Part shown: one piece after another, positions 15,305 to 28,363 of the stretch
How positions within the stretch are numbered: position 1 is the stretch's first letter
Layout: every line of letters starts with the position of its first letter
Origin: Closterium sp. NIES-65
Taxonomy: Eukaryota > Streptophyta > Zygnematophyceae > Desmidiales > Closteriaceae
DNA: 64,000 nt
Assembly: GCA_948144175.1 (NCBI GenBank)
Contig: CANXME010000814.1
Location: 1 to 64,000, forward strand
Direction: 5' to 3'
Translations under genes and position numbers: made by a program
Notes under the pieces: model-generated
Seen by the model: the letters and a program-made list of their open reading frames with translations, nothing else
Database searches by the model: none
What the model was told of the DNA's origin: nothing

Positions 15305-16439
15305 GACCGGACACAAGCATGCGTCCGGACACAAGCATGCGTCCGGACACAAGCATGCGTCCGGACACAAGCATGCGACCGGACACAAGCATGCGTCCGG
15401 ACACAAGCATGCGTCCGGACACAAGCATGCGTCCGGACACAAGCATGCGTCCGGACACAAGCATGCGACCGGACACAAGCATGCGTCCGGACACAAGCAT
15501 GCGACCGGACACAAGCATGCGTCCGGACACAAGCATGCGTCCGGACACAAGCATGCGTCCGGACACAAGCATGCGTCCGGACACAAGCATGCGTCCGGAC
15601 ACAAGCATGCGTCCGGACACAAGCATGCGTCCGGACACAAGCATGCGACCGGACACAAGCATGCGTCCGGACACAAGCATGCGTCCGGACACAAGCATGC
15701 GTCCGGACACAAGCATGCGACCGGACACAAGCATGCGTCCGGACACAAGCATGCGTCCGGACACAAGCATGCGTCCGGACACAAGCATGCGTCCGGACAC
15801 AAGCATGCGACCGGACACAAGCATGCGTCCGGACACAAGCATGCGACCGGACACAAGCATGCGTCCGGACACAAGCATGCGTCCGGACACAAGCATGCGT
15901 CCGGACACAAGCATGCGTCCGGACACAAGCATGCGACCGGACACAAGCATGCGTCCGGACACAAGCATGCGTCCGGACACAAGCATGCGTCCGGACACAA
16001 GCATGCGACCGGACACAAGCATGCGTCCGGACACAAGCATGCGTCCGGACACAAGCATGCGTCCGGACACAAGCATGCGTCCGGACACAAGCATGCGACC
16101 GGACACAAGCATGCGTCCGGACACAAGCATGCGACCGGACTCAAGCATGCGTCCGGACACAAGCATGCGTCCGGACACAAGCATGCGTCCGGACACAAGC
16201 ATGCGTCCGGACACAAGCATGCGTCCGGACACAAGCATGCGTCCGGACACAAGCATGCGTCCGGACACAAGCATGCGACCGGACACAAGCATGCGTCCAA
16301 ACACAAGCATGCGTACGGACACAAGCATGCGTCCGGACACAAGCATGCGACCGGACACAAGCATGCGTCCGGACACAAGCATGCGTACGGACACAAGCAT
16401 GCGTCCGGACACAAGCATGCGTCCGGACACAAGCATGCG
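15305..16439 (+). repeat. higher-order repeat in the 18-bp array (16/19-mer)
   Basis: Units beginning GACC instead of GTCC recur at fixed monomer spacings. From 15305 the distances, in monomers, are 4,5,2,8,4,5,2,5,4,5,2,8,4,5. The recurring 4-5-2 block separated by 8 or 5 gives a higher-order unit of 19 monomers (342 bp) or 16 monomers (288 bp). It directly follows the invariant core. Confidence 0.75.
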
Positions 16440-19400
16440 ACCGGACTCAAGCATGCGTCCGGACACAAGCATGCGTCCGGACACAAGCATGCGTCCGGAC
16501 ACAAGCATGCGTCCGGACACAAGCATGCGACCGGGCACAAGCATGCGTCCGGACACAAGCATGCGTCCGGACACAAGCATGCGTCCGGACACAAGCATGC
16601 GACCGGACTCAAGCATGCGTCCGGACACAAGCATGCGTCCGGACACAAGCATGCTTCCGGACACAAGCATGCGTCCGGACACAAGCATGCAACCGGACAC
16701 AAGCATGCGTCCGCACACAAGCATGCGACCGGACTCAAGCATGCGTCCGGACACAAGCATGCGTCCGGACACAAGCATGCGTCCGGACACAAGCATGCGT
16801 CCGGACACAAGCATGCGTCGGGACACAAGCATGCGTCCGGACACAAGCACGCGTCCGGACACAAGCATGCGACCGGGCACAAGCATGCGTCCGGACACAA
16901 GCATGCTTCCGGACACAAGCATGCGTCCGGACACAAGCATGCGACCGGACTCAAGCATGCGTCCGGACACAAGCATGCGTCCGGACACAAGCATGCGACC
17001 GGCCACAAGCATGCGTCCGGACACAAGCATGCGACCGGACTCAAGCATGCGTCCAGACACAAGCATGCGTCCGGACACAAGCATGCGTCCGGACACAAGC
17101 ATGCGTCCGGACACAAGCATGCGTCCGGACAAAAGCATGCGTCCGGACACAAGCATGCGTCCGGACACGAGCATGCGACCGTACTCAAGCATGCGTCCGG
17201 ACACAAGCATGCGTCCGGACACAAGCATGCGTCCGGACACAAGCATGCAACCGGACTCAAGCATGCTTCCGGACACAAGCATGCGTCCGGACTCAAGCAT
17301 GCGTCCGGACACAAGCATACGACCGGACTCAAGCATGCGTCCGGACACAAGCATGCGTCCGGACACAAGCATGCGTCCGTACACAAGCATGCGTCCGGAA
17401 ACAAGCATGCGTCCGGACACAAGCATGCGACCGGACTCAAGCATGCGTCTGGACACAAGCATGCGTCCGGACACAAACATGCGTTCGGACACAAGCATGC
17501 GTCCGGACGCAAGCATGCGTCCGGACGCAAGCATGCGACCGGACTCAAGCATGCGTCCGGACACAAGCATGCGTCCGGACACAAGCATGCGTCCGGACAC
17601 AAGCATGCGACCGGACTCAAGCATGCGTCCGGACACAAGCATGCGTCTGGACACAAGCATGCGACTGGACTCAAGCATGCGTCCGTACACAAGCATGCGT
17701 CCGGACACAAGCATGCGACCGGACTCAAGCATGCGTCCAGACACAAGCATGCATCCGGACACAAGCATGCGTCCGGACACGAGCATGCGTCCGGACACGA
17801 GCATGCGACCGGACTCAAGCATGCGTCCAGACACAAGCATGCGTCCGGACAGAAGCATGCGACCGGACTCAAGCATGCGTCCGGACACAAGCATGCGACC
17901 GGACACAAGCATGCGTCCGGACACAAGCATGCGTCCGGACACAAGCATGCGACCGGACTCAAGCATGCGGTCGGACAAAAGCATGCGACCGGACACAAGC
18001 ATGCGTCTGGACACAAGCATGCGACCGGACTCAAGCATGCGTCCGGACACAAGCATGCGTCCGGACACAAGCATGCGTTTGGACACAAGCATGCGTCCGG
18101 ACACAAGCATGCGTCCGAACACAAGCATGCGTCCGGACACAGGCATGCGACCGGACACAAGCATGCGACCGGGCACAAGCATGCGTCCGGACACAAGCAT
18201 GCGTCCGTACACAAGCATGGGACCGGACACAAGCATGCGTCCGGACACAAGCATGCGTCCGGACACAAGCATGCGTCCGGACACAAGCATGCGTCCGGAC
18301 ACAAGCATGCGACCGGACTCAAGCATGCGTCCAGACACAAGCATGCGTCCAGACACAAGCATGCGTCCGGACACAAGCATGCGTCCGGACACAAGCATGC
18401 GTCCGGACACAAGCATGCGTCCGGACACAAGCATGCGTCCGGACACAAGCATGCGTCCGGACACAAGCATGCGACCGGACTCAAGCATGCGTCCGGACAC
18501 AAGCATGCGTCCGGACACAAGCATGCGTCCGGACACAAGCATGCGTCCGGACACAAGCATGCGACCGGACTCAAGCATGCGTCCAGACACAAGCATGCGT
18601 TCGGACACAAGCATGCGTCCGGACACAAGCATGCGTCCGGACACAAGCATGCGTCCGTACACAAGCATGCGTCCGGACACAAGCATGCGACCGGGCACAA
18701 GCATGCGTCCAGACACAAGCATGCGTCCGGACACAAGCATGCGTCCGGACACAAGCATGCGACCAGACTCAAGCATGCGTCCGGACACAAGCATGCGTCC
18801 AGACACAAGCATGCGTCCGGACACAAGCATTCGTCCGGACACAAGCATGCGTCCGGACACAAGCATGCGTCCGGACACAAGCATGCGTCCGGACACAAGC
18901 ATGCGTCCGGACACAAGCATGCGTCCGGACACAAGCATGCGACCGGACACAAGCATGCATCCGGACACAAGCATGCGACCGGACTCAAGCATGCGTCCGG
19001 ACACAAGCATGCGTCCGGACACAAGCATGCGTCCGGACACAAGCATGCGTACGGACACAAGCATGCGTCCGGACACAAGCATGCGTCCGGACACAAGCAT
19101 GCGTTCGGACACAAGCATGCGACCGGGCACAAGCATGCGTCCGGACACAAGCATGCGTCCGGACACAAGCATGCGTCCGGACACAAGCATGCGACCGGAC
19201 TCAAGCATGCGTCCGGACACAAGCATGCGTCCGGACACAAGCATGCGTCCGGACACAAGCATGCGTCCGGACACAAGCATGCGACCGGACACAAGAATGC
19301 GTCCGGACACAAGCATGCGTCTGGACACAAGCATGCGTCCGGACACAAGCATGCGTCCGGACACAAGCATGCGACCGGACTCAAGCATGCGGTCGGACAC

Positions 19401-21213
19401 AAGCATGCGACCGGACACAAGCATGCGTTCGGACACAAGCATGCGTCCGGACACAAGCATGCGTCCGGACACAAGCATGCGTCCGGACACAAGCATGCGT
19501 CCGGACACAAGCATGCGTCCGGACACAAGCATGCGACCGGACTCAAGCATGCTTCCGGACACAAGCATGCGTCCGGACTCAAGCATGCGTCCGGACACAA
19601 GCATGCGACCGGACTCAAGCATGCGTCCGGACACAAGCATGCGTCCGAACACAAGCATGCGTCCGTACACAAGCATGCGTCCGGACACAAGCATGCGTCC
19701 GGACACAAGCATGCGACCGGACTCAAGCATGCGTCCGGACACAAGCATGCGTCCGGACACAAGCATGCGTTCGGACACAAGCATGCGTCCGGACACAAGC
19801 ATGCGTCCGGACCCAAGCATGCGCCCGGACCCAAGCATGCGTCCGGACACAAGCATGCGTCCGGACACAAGCATGCATCCGGACCCAAGCATGCGTTCGG
19901 ACACAAGCATGCGTCCGGACACAAGCATGCGTCCGGACACAAGCATGCGTACGGACAAAAGCATGCGTCCGGACACAAGCATGCATCCGGACACAAGCAT
20001 GCGTCCGGACACAAGCATGCGTCCGGACACAAGCATGCGGACCGGACACAAGCATGCGTCCGGACACAAGCATGCGTCCGGACACGAGCATGCATCCGGA
20101 CCCAAGCATGCGTCCGGACACAAGCATGCGTCCGGACACAAGCATGCGTCCGGACACAAGCATGCGTCCGGACACAAGCATGCGTCAGGACACAAGCATG
20201 CGTCCGGACACAAGCATGCGTCCGGACACAAGCATGCGTCCGGACACAAGCATGCGTCCGGACACAAGCATGCGTCCGGACACAAGCATGCGTCCGGACT
20301 CAAGCATGCTTCCGGACACAAGCATGCGTCCGGACTCAAGCATGCGTCCGGACACAAGCATGCGACCGGACTCAAGCATGCGTCCGGACACAAGCATGCG
20401 TCCGAACACAAGCATGCGTCCGTACACAAGCATGCGTCCGGACACAAGCATGCGTCCGGACACAAGCATGCGACCGGACTCAAGCATGCGTCCGGACACA
20501 AGCATGCGTCCGGACACAAGCATGCGTTCGGACACAAGCATGCGTCCGGACACAAGCATGCGTCCGGACCCAAGCATTGCGCCCGGACCCAAGCATGCGT
20601 CCGGACACAAGCATGCGTCCGGACACAAGCATGCATCCGGACCCAAGCATGCGTTCGGACACAAGCATGCGTCCGGACACAAGCATGCGTCCGGACACAA
20701 GCATGCGTACGGACAAAAGCATGCGTCCGGACACAAGCATGCATCCGGACACAAGCATGCGTCCGGACACAAGCATGCGTCCGGACACAAGCATGCGACC
20801 GGACACAAGCATGCGTCCGGACACAAGCATGCGTCCGGACACAAGCATGCATCCGGACCCAAGCATGCGTCCGGACACAAGCATGCGTCCGGACACAAGC
20901 ATGCGTCCGGACACAAGCATGCGTCCGGACACAAGCATGCGTCCGGACACAAGCATGCGTCCGGACACAAGCATGCGTCCGGACACAAGCATGCGTCCGG
21001 ACACAAGCATGCGTCCGGACACAAGCATGCGTCCGGACACAAGCATGCGACCGGGCACAAGCATGCGTCCGGACACAAGCATGCGTCCGGACACAAGCAT
21101 GCGTCCGGACAGAAGCATGCGTCCGGACACAAGCATGCGCCCGGACACAAGCATGCGTCCGGACAAAAGCATGCGACCGGACACAAGCATGCGACCGGAC
21201 TCAAGCATGCGAC
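16440..21213 (+). repeat. diverged right flank of the 18-bp array
   Basis: Substitutions become frequent from about 16.3 kb: GACCGGACTC, GTCCAGAC, GTCTGGAC, GCATCC for GCGTCC, GTTCGG, GTACGG and others, while the 18-bp phase is kept almost perfectly. Many changes are CpG-to-TpG or CpG-to-CpA. The pattern is that of an array edge which escapes homogenisation. Confidence 0.8.
19543..20660 (+). repeat. 42-monomer segmental duplication in the 18-bp array
   Basis: The same series of rare variants occurs twice about 757 bp apart. GCTTCCGGAC is at 19551 and 20308, and GCATCCGGACCC followed by GTTCGG and later GTACGGACAAAAG is near 19877 and 20635. The offset equals 42 monomers plus 1-2 bp, explained by an extra G at about 20040 and an extra T at about 20577 in the second copy. 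Confidence 0.75.
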
Positions 21214-21973
21214 CATGTCCACGTCCATGTCCACGTCCACGTCCACGTCCATGTCCACGTCCAAGTCCACGTCCACGTCCACGTCCATGTCCACGTCCAC
21301 GTCCATGTCCATGTCCACGTCCACGTCCACGTCCACATCCACGTCCACGACCACGTCCACGTCCACGTCCACGTCCATGTCCACGCCCATGTCCACGTCC
21401 ACGTCCACGTCCACATCCACGTCCACGACCACGTCCACGTCCACGTCCACGTCCACGCCCATCTCCACGTCCACGTCCACGTCCATGTCCACGTCCACGT
21501 CCACGACCACGTCCACGTCCACGTCCACGTCCGCGTCCACGTCCACGCCCATGTCCACGTCCACGTCCACGTCCACGTCCACGTCCACGTCCACGTCCAT
21601 GTTCACGTACATGTCCACGTCCACGTCCATGTCCACGTCCACGTACACGTCCACGTCCACGTCCACGTCCACGTCCACGTCCACGTCCACGTCCATGTCC
21701 ACGTCCACGTCCACGTCCACGTCCACGTCCAAGTCCACGTCCACGTCCACGTCCAGGTCCATGTCCACGTTAGTCGACGTCCACGTCCATGTCCACGTCG
21801 TCCACGTCCACGTCCACGTCCACGTCCACCTCTACGTCCACGTCCACGTCCACGTCCATGTCCACGTCCACGTCCACGTCCATTTCCACGTCCACGTCCA
21901 CGTCCACGTCCACGTTCACGTCCATGTCCTCCACGTCCACGTCCACGTCCACGTGCCATCGACGTCCAGGTCC
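21214..21973 (+). repeat. hexamer satellite, GTCCAC orientation
   Basis: About 125 hexamers, mostly GTCCAC and GTCCAT, with occasional GTCCAA, GCCCAT and GACCAC. The register breaks at GTTAGTCGAC (about 21769-21778). RC(21721-21780) matches 24655-24714 with a single mismatch over 60 bp, so this segment is an inverted relative of the longer array that follows. It joins the 18-bp array directly. Confidence 0.93.
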
Positions 21974-22341
21974 GTGGACGAGGAGGAGGACGTGGACGAG
22001 GAGGAGGACGTGGACGTGGACGTGGACGTGGACGTGGACGTGGAGGACATGGACGTGGACGTGGACGTGGACGTGGACTTGACGTGGACGTGGACGTGGA
22101 CGTGGACGTGGACGTGGACGTGGACGTGGACGAGGAGGAGGACGTGGACGTGGACGTGGACGTGGACGTGGACGTGGACGTGGACGTAGAAATGGAGGTG
22201 GACGTGGACGTGGACCTGGACGTTGACGTGGACGTGGACCTGGACGTTGACGTGCGCGTGGACGTGGACGTGGACATGGAGGACGTGGACGTGGACGTGG
22301 ACATGGACGTGGACGTGGACGTGGACGTGGACCTGGACGTC

Positions 22342-25300
22342 GATGGCACGTGGACCTGGACGTGGAGGTGGACGTGGAGGACATGGACGTGGACGTGGAC
22401 GTGGACGTGGACGTAGAAATGGACGTGGACGTGGACGTGGACGTTGACGCGGACGTGGACGTGGACGTGGACGTCGACGTGGACGTGGACCTGGACGTTG
22501 ACGTGGATCTGGACGAGGACGTGGACGTGGACGTGGAGGACATGGACGTGGACGTGGACGTGGACGTGGACGTAGAAATGGACGTGGACGTGGACGTGGA
22601 CGTGGACGTGGACGTGGACCTGGACCTGGACCTGGACATTGACGTGCACGTGGACGTGGACATGGACGTGGACGTGGAGGACATGGACGTGGACGTGGAC
22701 GTGGACGTTGACGTGGACGTGGACGTGGACGTGGACATGGACGTGGACGTGGACGTGGACGTGGACGTGGACGTGGACGTGGACCTGGACGTGGACGTGG
22801 ACGTGGACGTGGACGTGGACCTGGACGTGGACGTGCACGTGGAGGTGGACGTGGACGTGGACGTGGACGTGGACCTGGACGTGGACGTGCACGTGGAGGT
22901 GGACGTGGACGTGGACGTGGATGTGGACCTGGACGTTGACGTGCACGTGGACGTGGACCTGGACGTGGACGTGGACGTGGAGGACATGGACGTGGACGTG
23001 GACGTGGACGTGGACGTGGACGAGGACGAGGACGTGGACGTGGACGTGGACGTGGACGTGGACGTGGACGTGGACGAGGACGTGGACGTGGACGTGGACG
23101 TGGACGTGGACCTGGACGTGGACGTGGACGTGGACGTGGACGTGGACCTGGAAATGGACGTGGACGTGGACGTGGAGGTGGACGTGGACATGGACAAGGA
23201 CGTAGAAATGGACGTGGACGTGGACGTGCACATGGACGTGGACGTGGACATGGACATGGACGTGGACGTGGACATGGACGTGGACGTAGAAATGGACATG
23301 GACGTGGACGTGGACATGAACGTGGACGTAGACGTGGACGTAAACGTGGATGTAGACGTGGACGTGGACATGGACGTGGACTTGGACGTGGACGTGGACA
23401 TGGACGTGGACATGGACGTAGACGTGGACGTGGACGTGGACATGGACGTGGACGTGGACGTGGACGTGGACTTGGACATGGACGTGGACATGGACGTGGA
23501 CGTGGACGTGGACGTGGACGTGGACATGGACGTGGACATGGACGTGGACATGGACGTGGACGTGGACATGGACGTGGACGTGGACGTGGACGTGGACGTG
23601 GACGTGGACGTGGACATGGACGTGGACCTGGACGTGGACTTGGACGTGGACGTGGACTTGGACGTGGACGAGACGTGGACGTGGACGTGGACGTGGACGT
23701 GGACATGGACGTGGACGTGGACGTGGACGTAGATGTGGACGTGGACGTGGACGTGGACGTGGACCTGGACATGGACGTCGACGTGGACGTGGACGTGGAC
23801 GTGGACGTGGAAATGGACGTGGACGTGGACGTGGACGTGGACGTGGAGGTGAACGTGGACATGGACGTGGAAATGGACGTGGACGTAGAAATGGACGTGG
23901 ACGTGGACGTGCACATGGACGTGGACATGCACGTGGACATGGACGTGGACGTGGACATGGACGTGGACGTAGAAATGGACGTGGACGTGGACGTGGACAT
24001 GGACGTGGACGTAGACGTGGACGTGGACGTGGACGTAGACGTGGACATGGACGTGGACGTGGACGTGGACATGGACGTGGACATGGACGTGGACGTGGAC
24101 GTGGACGTAGAAATGGACGTGGACGTGGACGTGGACGTGGACATGGACGTGGACGTAGACGTGGACGTGGACGTGGACGTGGACGTGGACGTAGAAATGG
24201 ACGTGGACGTGGACGTAGAAATGGACATGGACGTGGACGTGGACGTGGACATGGACATGGACATGGACGTGGACGTGGACATGGACGTGGACGTGGACGT
24301 GGACATGGACGTGGACGTGGACGTGGACGTGGACGTGGACATGGACGTGGACTTGGACTTGGACGTGGACATGGACGTGGACATGGACGTGGACGTGGAC
24401 GTGGACGTGGACATGGACGTGGACGTGGACGTGGACGTGGACACGTGGACGTGGACGTGGACATGGACGTGACGTGGACATGGACGTGGACATGGACGTG
24501 GACATGGACGTGGACGTGGACGTGGACGTGGACGTGGACATGGACGTGGACGTGGACGTGGACGTGGACGTGGACATGGACGTGGACGTGGACATGGACG
24601 TAGACGTGGACGTGGACGTGGACGTGGACGTGGACGACGTGGACATGGACGTGGACGTCGACTGACGTGGACATGGACCTGGACGTGGACGTGGACGTGG
24701 ACTTGGACGTGGACGTGGACGTGGACGTGGACGTGGACATGGACGTGGACGTGGACGTGGACAAGGACGTGGACGTGGACGTGGACGTGGACGTGGACAT
24801 GGACGTGGACGTGGACGTGGACGTGGACGTGGACGTAGACGTGGACATGGACGTGGACGTGGACATGGACGTGGACGTGGACGTGGACGTGGATATGGAC
24901 GTGGACGTGGACTAGACGTGGACGTGGACGTGGACGTGGACGTGGACGTGGACGTGGACGTGGACGTGGACGTAGACGTGGACGTAGAAATGGAGGTGGA
25001 CGTGGACGTGGATCTGGACGTTGACGTGGACGTGGACCTGGACGTTGACGTGCGCGTGTACGTGGACGTGGACGTGGAAGACGTGGACGTGGACGTGGAC
25101 GTGGACATGGACGTGGACGTGGACGTGGACGTGGACGTGGATGTGGACGTGGACGTGGACGTGGACCTGGACGTCGATGGCACGTGGACCTGGACGTGGA
25201 GGTGGACGTGGAGGACATGGACGTGGACGTGGACGTGGACGTGGACGTAGAAATGGACGTGGACGTGGACGTGGACGTTGACGCGGACGTGGACGTAGAC

Positions 25301-28300
25301 GTGGACGTCGACGTGGACGTGGACCTGGACGTTGACGTGGATCTGGACGAGGACGTGGACGTGGACGTAGACGTGGACATAGAAATGGACGTGGACGTGG
25401 ACGTGGACGTGGACGTGGACCTGGACCTGGACCTGGACGTTGACGTGCACGTGGACGTGGACATGGACGTGGACGTGGAGGACATGGACGTGGACGTGGA
25501 CGTGGACGTTGACGTGGACGTGGACGTGGACGTGGACGTGGACGTGGACATGGACGTGGACGTGGACGTGGACGTGGACGTGGACATGGACGTGGACGTG
25601 GACGTGGACCTGGAAATGGACGTGGACGTGGACGTGGAGGTGGACGTGGACATGGACAAGGACGTAGAAATGGACGTGGACGTGGACGTGCACATGGACG
25701 TGGACGTGGACGTGGACATGGACGTGGATGTGGACGTGGACGTGGACGTGGACGTGGACATGGACGTGGACGTGGACATGGACGTGGACGTAGAAATGGA
25801 CATGGACGTGGACGTGGACATGGACGTGGACGTAGACGTGGACGTGGACGTGGATGTAGACGTGGACGTGGACATGGACGTGGACGTGGACATGGACGTG
25901 GACATGGACGTAGACGTGGACGTGGACGTGGACGTGGACATGGACGTGGACGTGGACGTGGATGTGGACATGGACGTGGACATGGACGTAGACGTAGACG
26001 TGGACGTGGACATGGACGTGGACGTGGACGTGGACGTGGACGTGGACGTGGACCTGGACGTGGACGTGGACGTGGACGTGGACGTGGACGTGGACGTGGA
26101 CGTGGACGTGGACTTGGAAATGGACGTGGACGTGGACGTGGACGTGGAGGTGGACGTGGACATGGACAAGGACGTAGAAATGGACGTGGACGTGGACGTG
26201 CACATGGACGTGGACGTGGACGGGACATGGACGTGGACGTGGACGTGGACGTGGACGTGGACGTGGACATGGACGTGGACGTGGACATGGACGTGGACGT
26301 AGAAATGGACATGGACGTGGACGTGGACATGGACGTGGACGTAGACGTGGACGTGGACGTGGATGTAGACGTGGACGTGGACATGGACGTGGACGTGGAC
26401 ATGGACGTGGACATGGACGTAGACGTAGACGTGGACGTGGACATGGACGTGGACGTGGACGTGGACGTGGACGTGGACATGGACGTGGACGTAGACGTGG
26501 ACGTGGACGTGGATGTAGACGTGGACGTGGACTTGGACGTGGACGTGGACGTGGACGTGGACATGGACGTAGACGTAGACGTGGACGTGGACATGGACGT
26601 GGACGTGGACGTGGACGTGGACGTGGACGTGGACATGGACGTGGACGTGGACATGGACGTGGACGTGGACGTGGACGTGGACATGGACGTGGACGTGGAC
26701 GTGGACGTGGACGTGGACGTGGACATGGACGTGGACTTGGACGTGGACGTGGACTTGGACGTGGACGAGACGTGGACGTGGACATGGACGTGGACATGGA
26801 CGAGACGTGGACGTGGACATGGACGTGGACATGGACGTGGACGTGGACGTGGACGTGGACGTGGACGTGGACGTGGACATGGACGTGGACTTGGACGTGG
26901 ACGTGGACTTGGACGTGGACGAGACGTGGACGTGGACGTGGACTTGGACGTGGACGAGACGTGGACGTGGACGTGGACGTGGACGTGGACGTGGACATGG
27001 ACGTGGACGTGGACGTGGACGTGGACGTAGACGTGGACGTGGACGTGGACGTGGACGTGGACGTAGACGTGGACGTGGACGTGGACGTGGACGTGGACGT
27101 GGACGTGGACCTGGACATGGACGTGGACGTGGACGTGGACGTGGACGTGGAAATGGACGTGGACGTGGACGTGGACGTGGAGGTGGACGTGGACATGGAC
27201 AAGGACGTAGAAATGGACGTGGCCGTGGACGTGCACATGGACGTGGACATGGACGTGGACATGGACGTGGACGTGGACATGGACGTGGACGTAGAAATGG
27301 ACGTGGACGTGGACGTGGACATGGACGTGGACGTAGACGTGGACGTGGACGTGGACGTAGACGTGGACATGGACGTGGACGTGGACGTGGACATGGACGT
27401 GGACATGGACGTGGACGTGGACGTGGACGTAGAAATGGACGTGGACGTGGACGTGGACGTGGACATGGACGTGGACGTAGACGTGGACGTGGACGTGGAC
27501 GTGGACGTGGACGTGGACGTGGACGTAGAAATGGACGTGGACGTGGACGTAGAAATGGACCTGGACGTGGACGTGGACGTGGACGTGGACATGGACGTGG
27601 ACGTGGACGTGGACGTGGACATGGACGTGGACTTGGACGTGGACGTGGACATGGACGTGGACATGGACGTGGACGTGGACGTGGACGTGGACATGGACGT
27701 GGACGTGGACGTGGACGTGGACATGGACGTGGACGTGGACGTGGACATGGACGTGGACGTGGACGTGGACGTGGACGTGGACATGGACGTGGACATGGAC
27801 GTGGACGTGGACGTGGACGTGGACATGGACGTGGACGTGGACATGGACGTGGACGTGGACGTGGACGTGGACGTATACGTGGACATGGACGTGGACATGG
27901 ACGTGGACTTGGACGTGGACGTGGACATGGACGTGGACGTGGACATGGACGTGGACGTGGACGTGGACGTGGACATGGACGTGGACGTGGACGTGGACGT
28001 GGACATGGACGTGGACGTGGACGTGGACATGGACGTGGACGTGGACATGGACGTGGACGTGGACGTGGAGGACATGGACGTGGACGTGGACGTGGACGTG
28101 GACGTGGACGTGGAAATGGACGTGGACGTGGACGTGGACGTCGACGTGGACGTGGACGTGGACGTGGACGTAGAAATGGAGGTGGACGTGGACGTGGACC
28201 TGGATGTTGACGTGGACGTGGACCTGGACGTTGACGTGCGCGTGGACGTGGACGTGGACGTGGAGGACGTGGACGTGGACGTGGACGTGGACATGGACGT

Positions 28301-28363
28301 GGACGTGGACGTGGACGTGGACGTGGACGTGGACGTGGACGTGGACCTGGACGTCGATGGCAC
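22342..28363 (-). repeat. higher-order repeat of the hexamer array (about 2.8-3.2 kb)
   Basis: The context GACCTGGACGTCGATGGCAC followed by GTGGACCTGGACGTGGAGG appears three times, with GATGGCAC at 22342, 25176 and 28356. That gives periods of 2,834 and 3,180 bp. Downstream of each copy the same order of variants follows: GGACATGG, GTAGAAATGG, TTGACGCGG, CGACGTGG, TTGACGTGGATCTGGACGAGG. A fourth copy of the landmark lies inverted at 21953-21960 (GTGCCATC). Confidence 0.75.

Larger units (their letters stand above)
1..21213 (+). repeat. 18-bp satellite array (GTCCGGACACAAGCATGC)n
   Basis: About 1,180 head-to-tail copies of GTCCGGACACAAGCATGC fill this stretch and run off the left edge of the window. 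Each unit consists of an 8-bp palindrome (GTCCGGAC), a 4-bp asymmetric spacer (ACAA) and a 6-bp palindrome (GCATGC), with two CpG sites per unit. The commonest variants are GACC for GTCC, and GACC combined with ACTC for ACAC. No transposon remnant or unique sequence interrupts it. Because 18 is a multiple of three and the unit lacks stops, every frame stays open (reading DTSMRP, TQACVR or GHKHAS); this is not coding. The array ends where a unit beginning GACC runs directly into ATGTCCACGTCC of the hexamer satellite. Confidence 0.97.

Noticed and set aside
1..21213. CRISPR array
   Set aside because: The repeats are contiguous without unique spacers, no cas gene is present, and the setting is eukaryotic.
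70..22416. A 7,448-codon open frame and similar giant frames of repeated DTSMRP, TQACVR and GHKHAS
   Set aside because: All three forward frames, and reverse frames too, stay open because the 18-bp unit has no stop. The frame shifts at each 1-bp indel and runs unchanged across the boundary into a different satellite. No start context, intron or codon-level constraint is visible.
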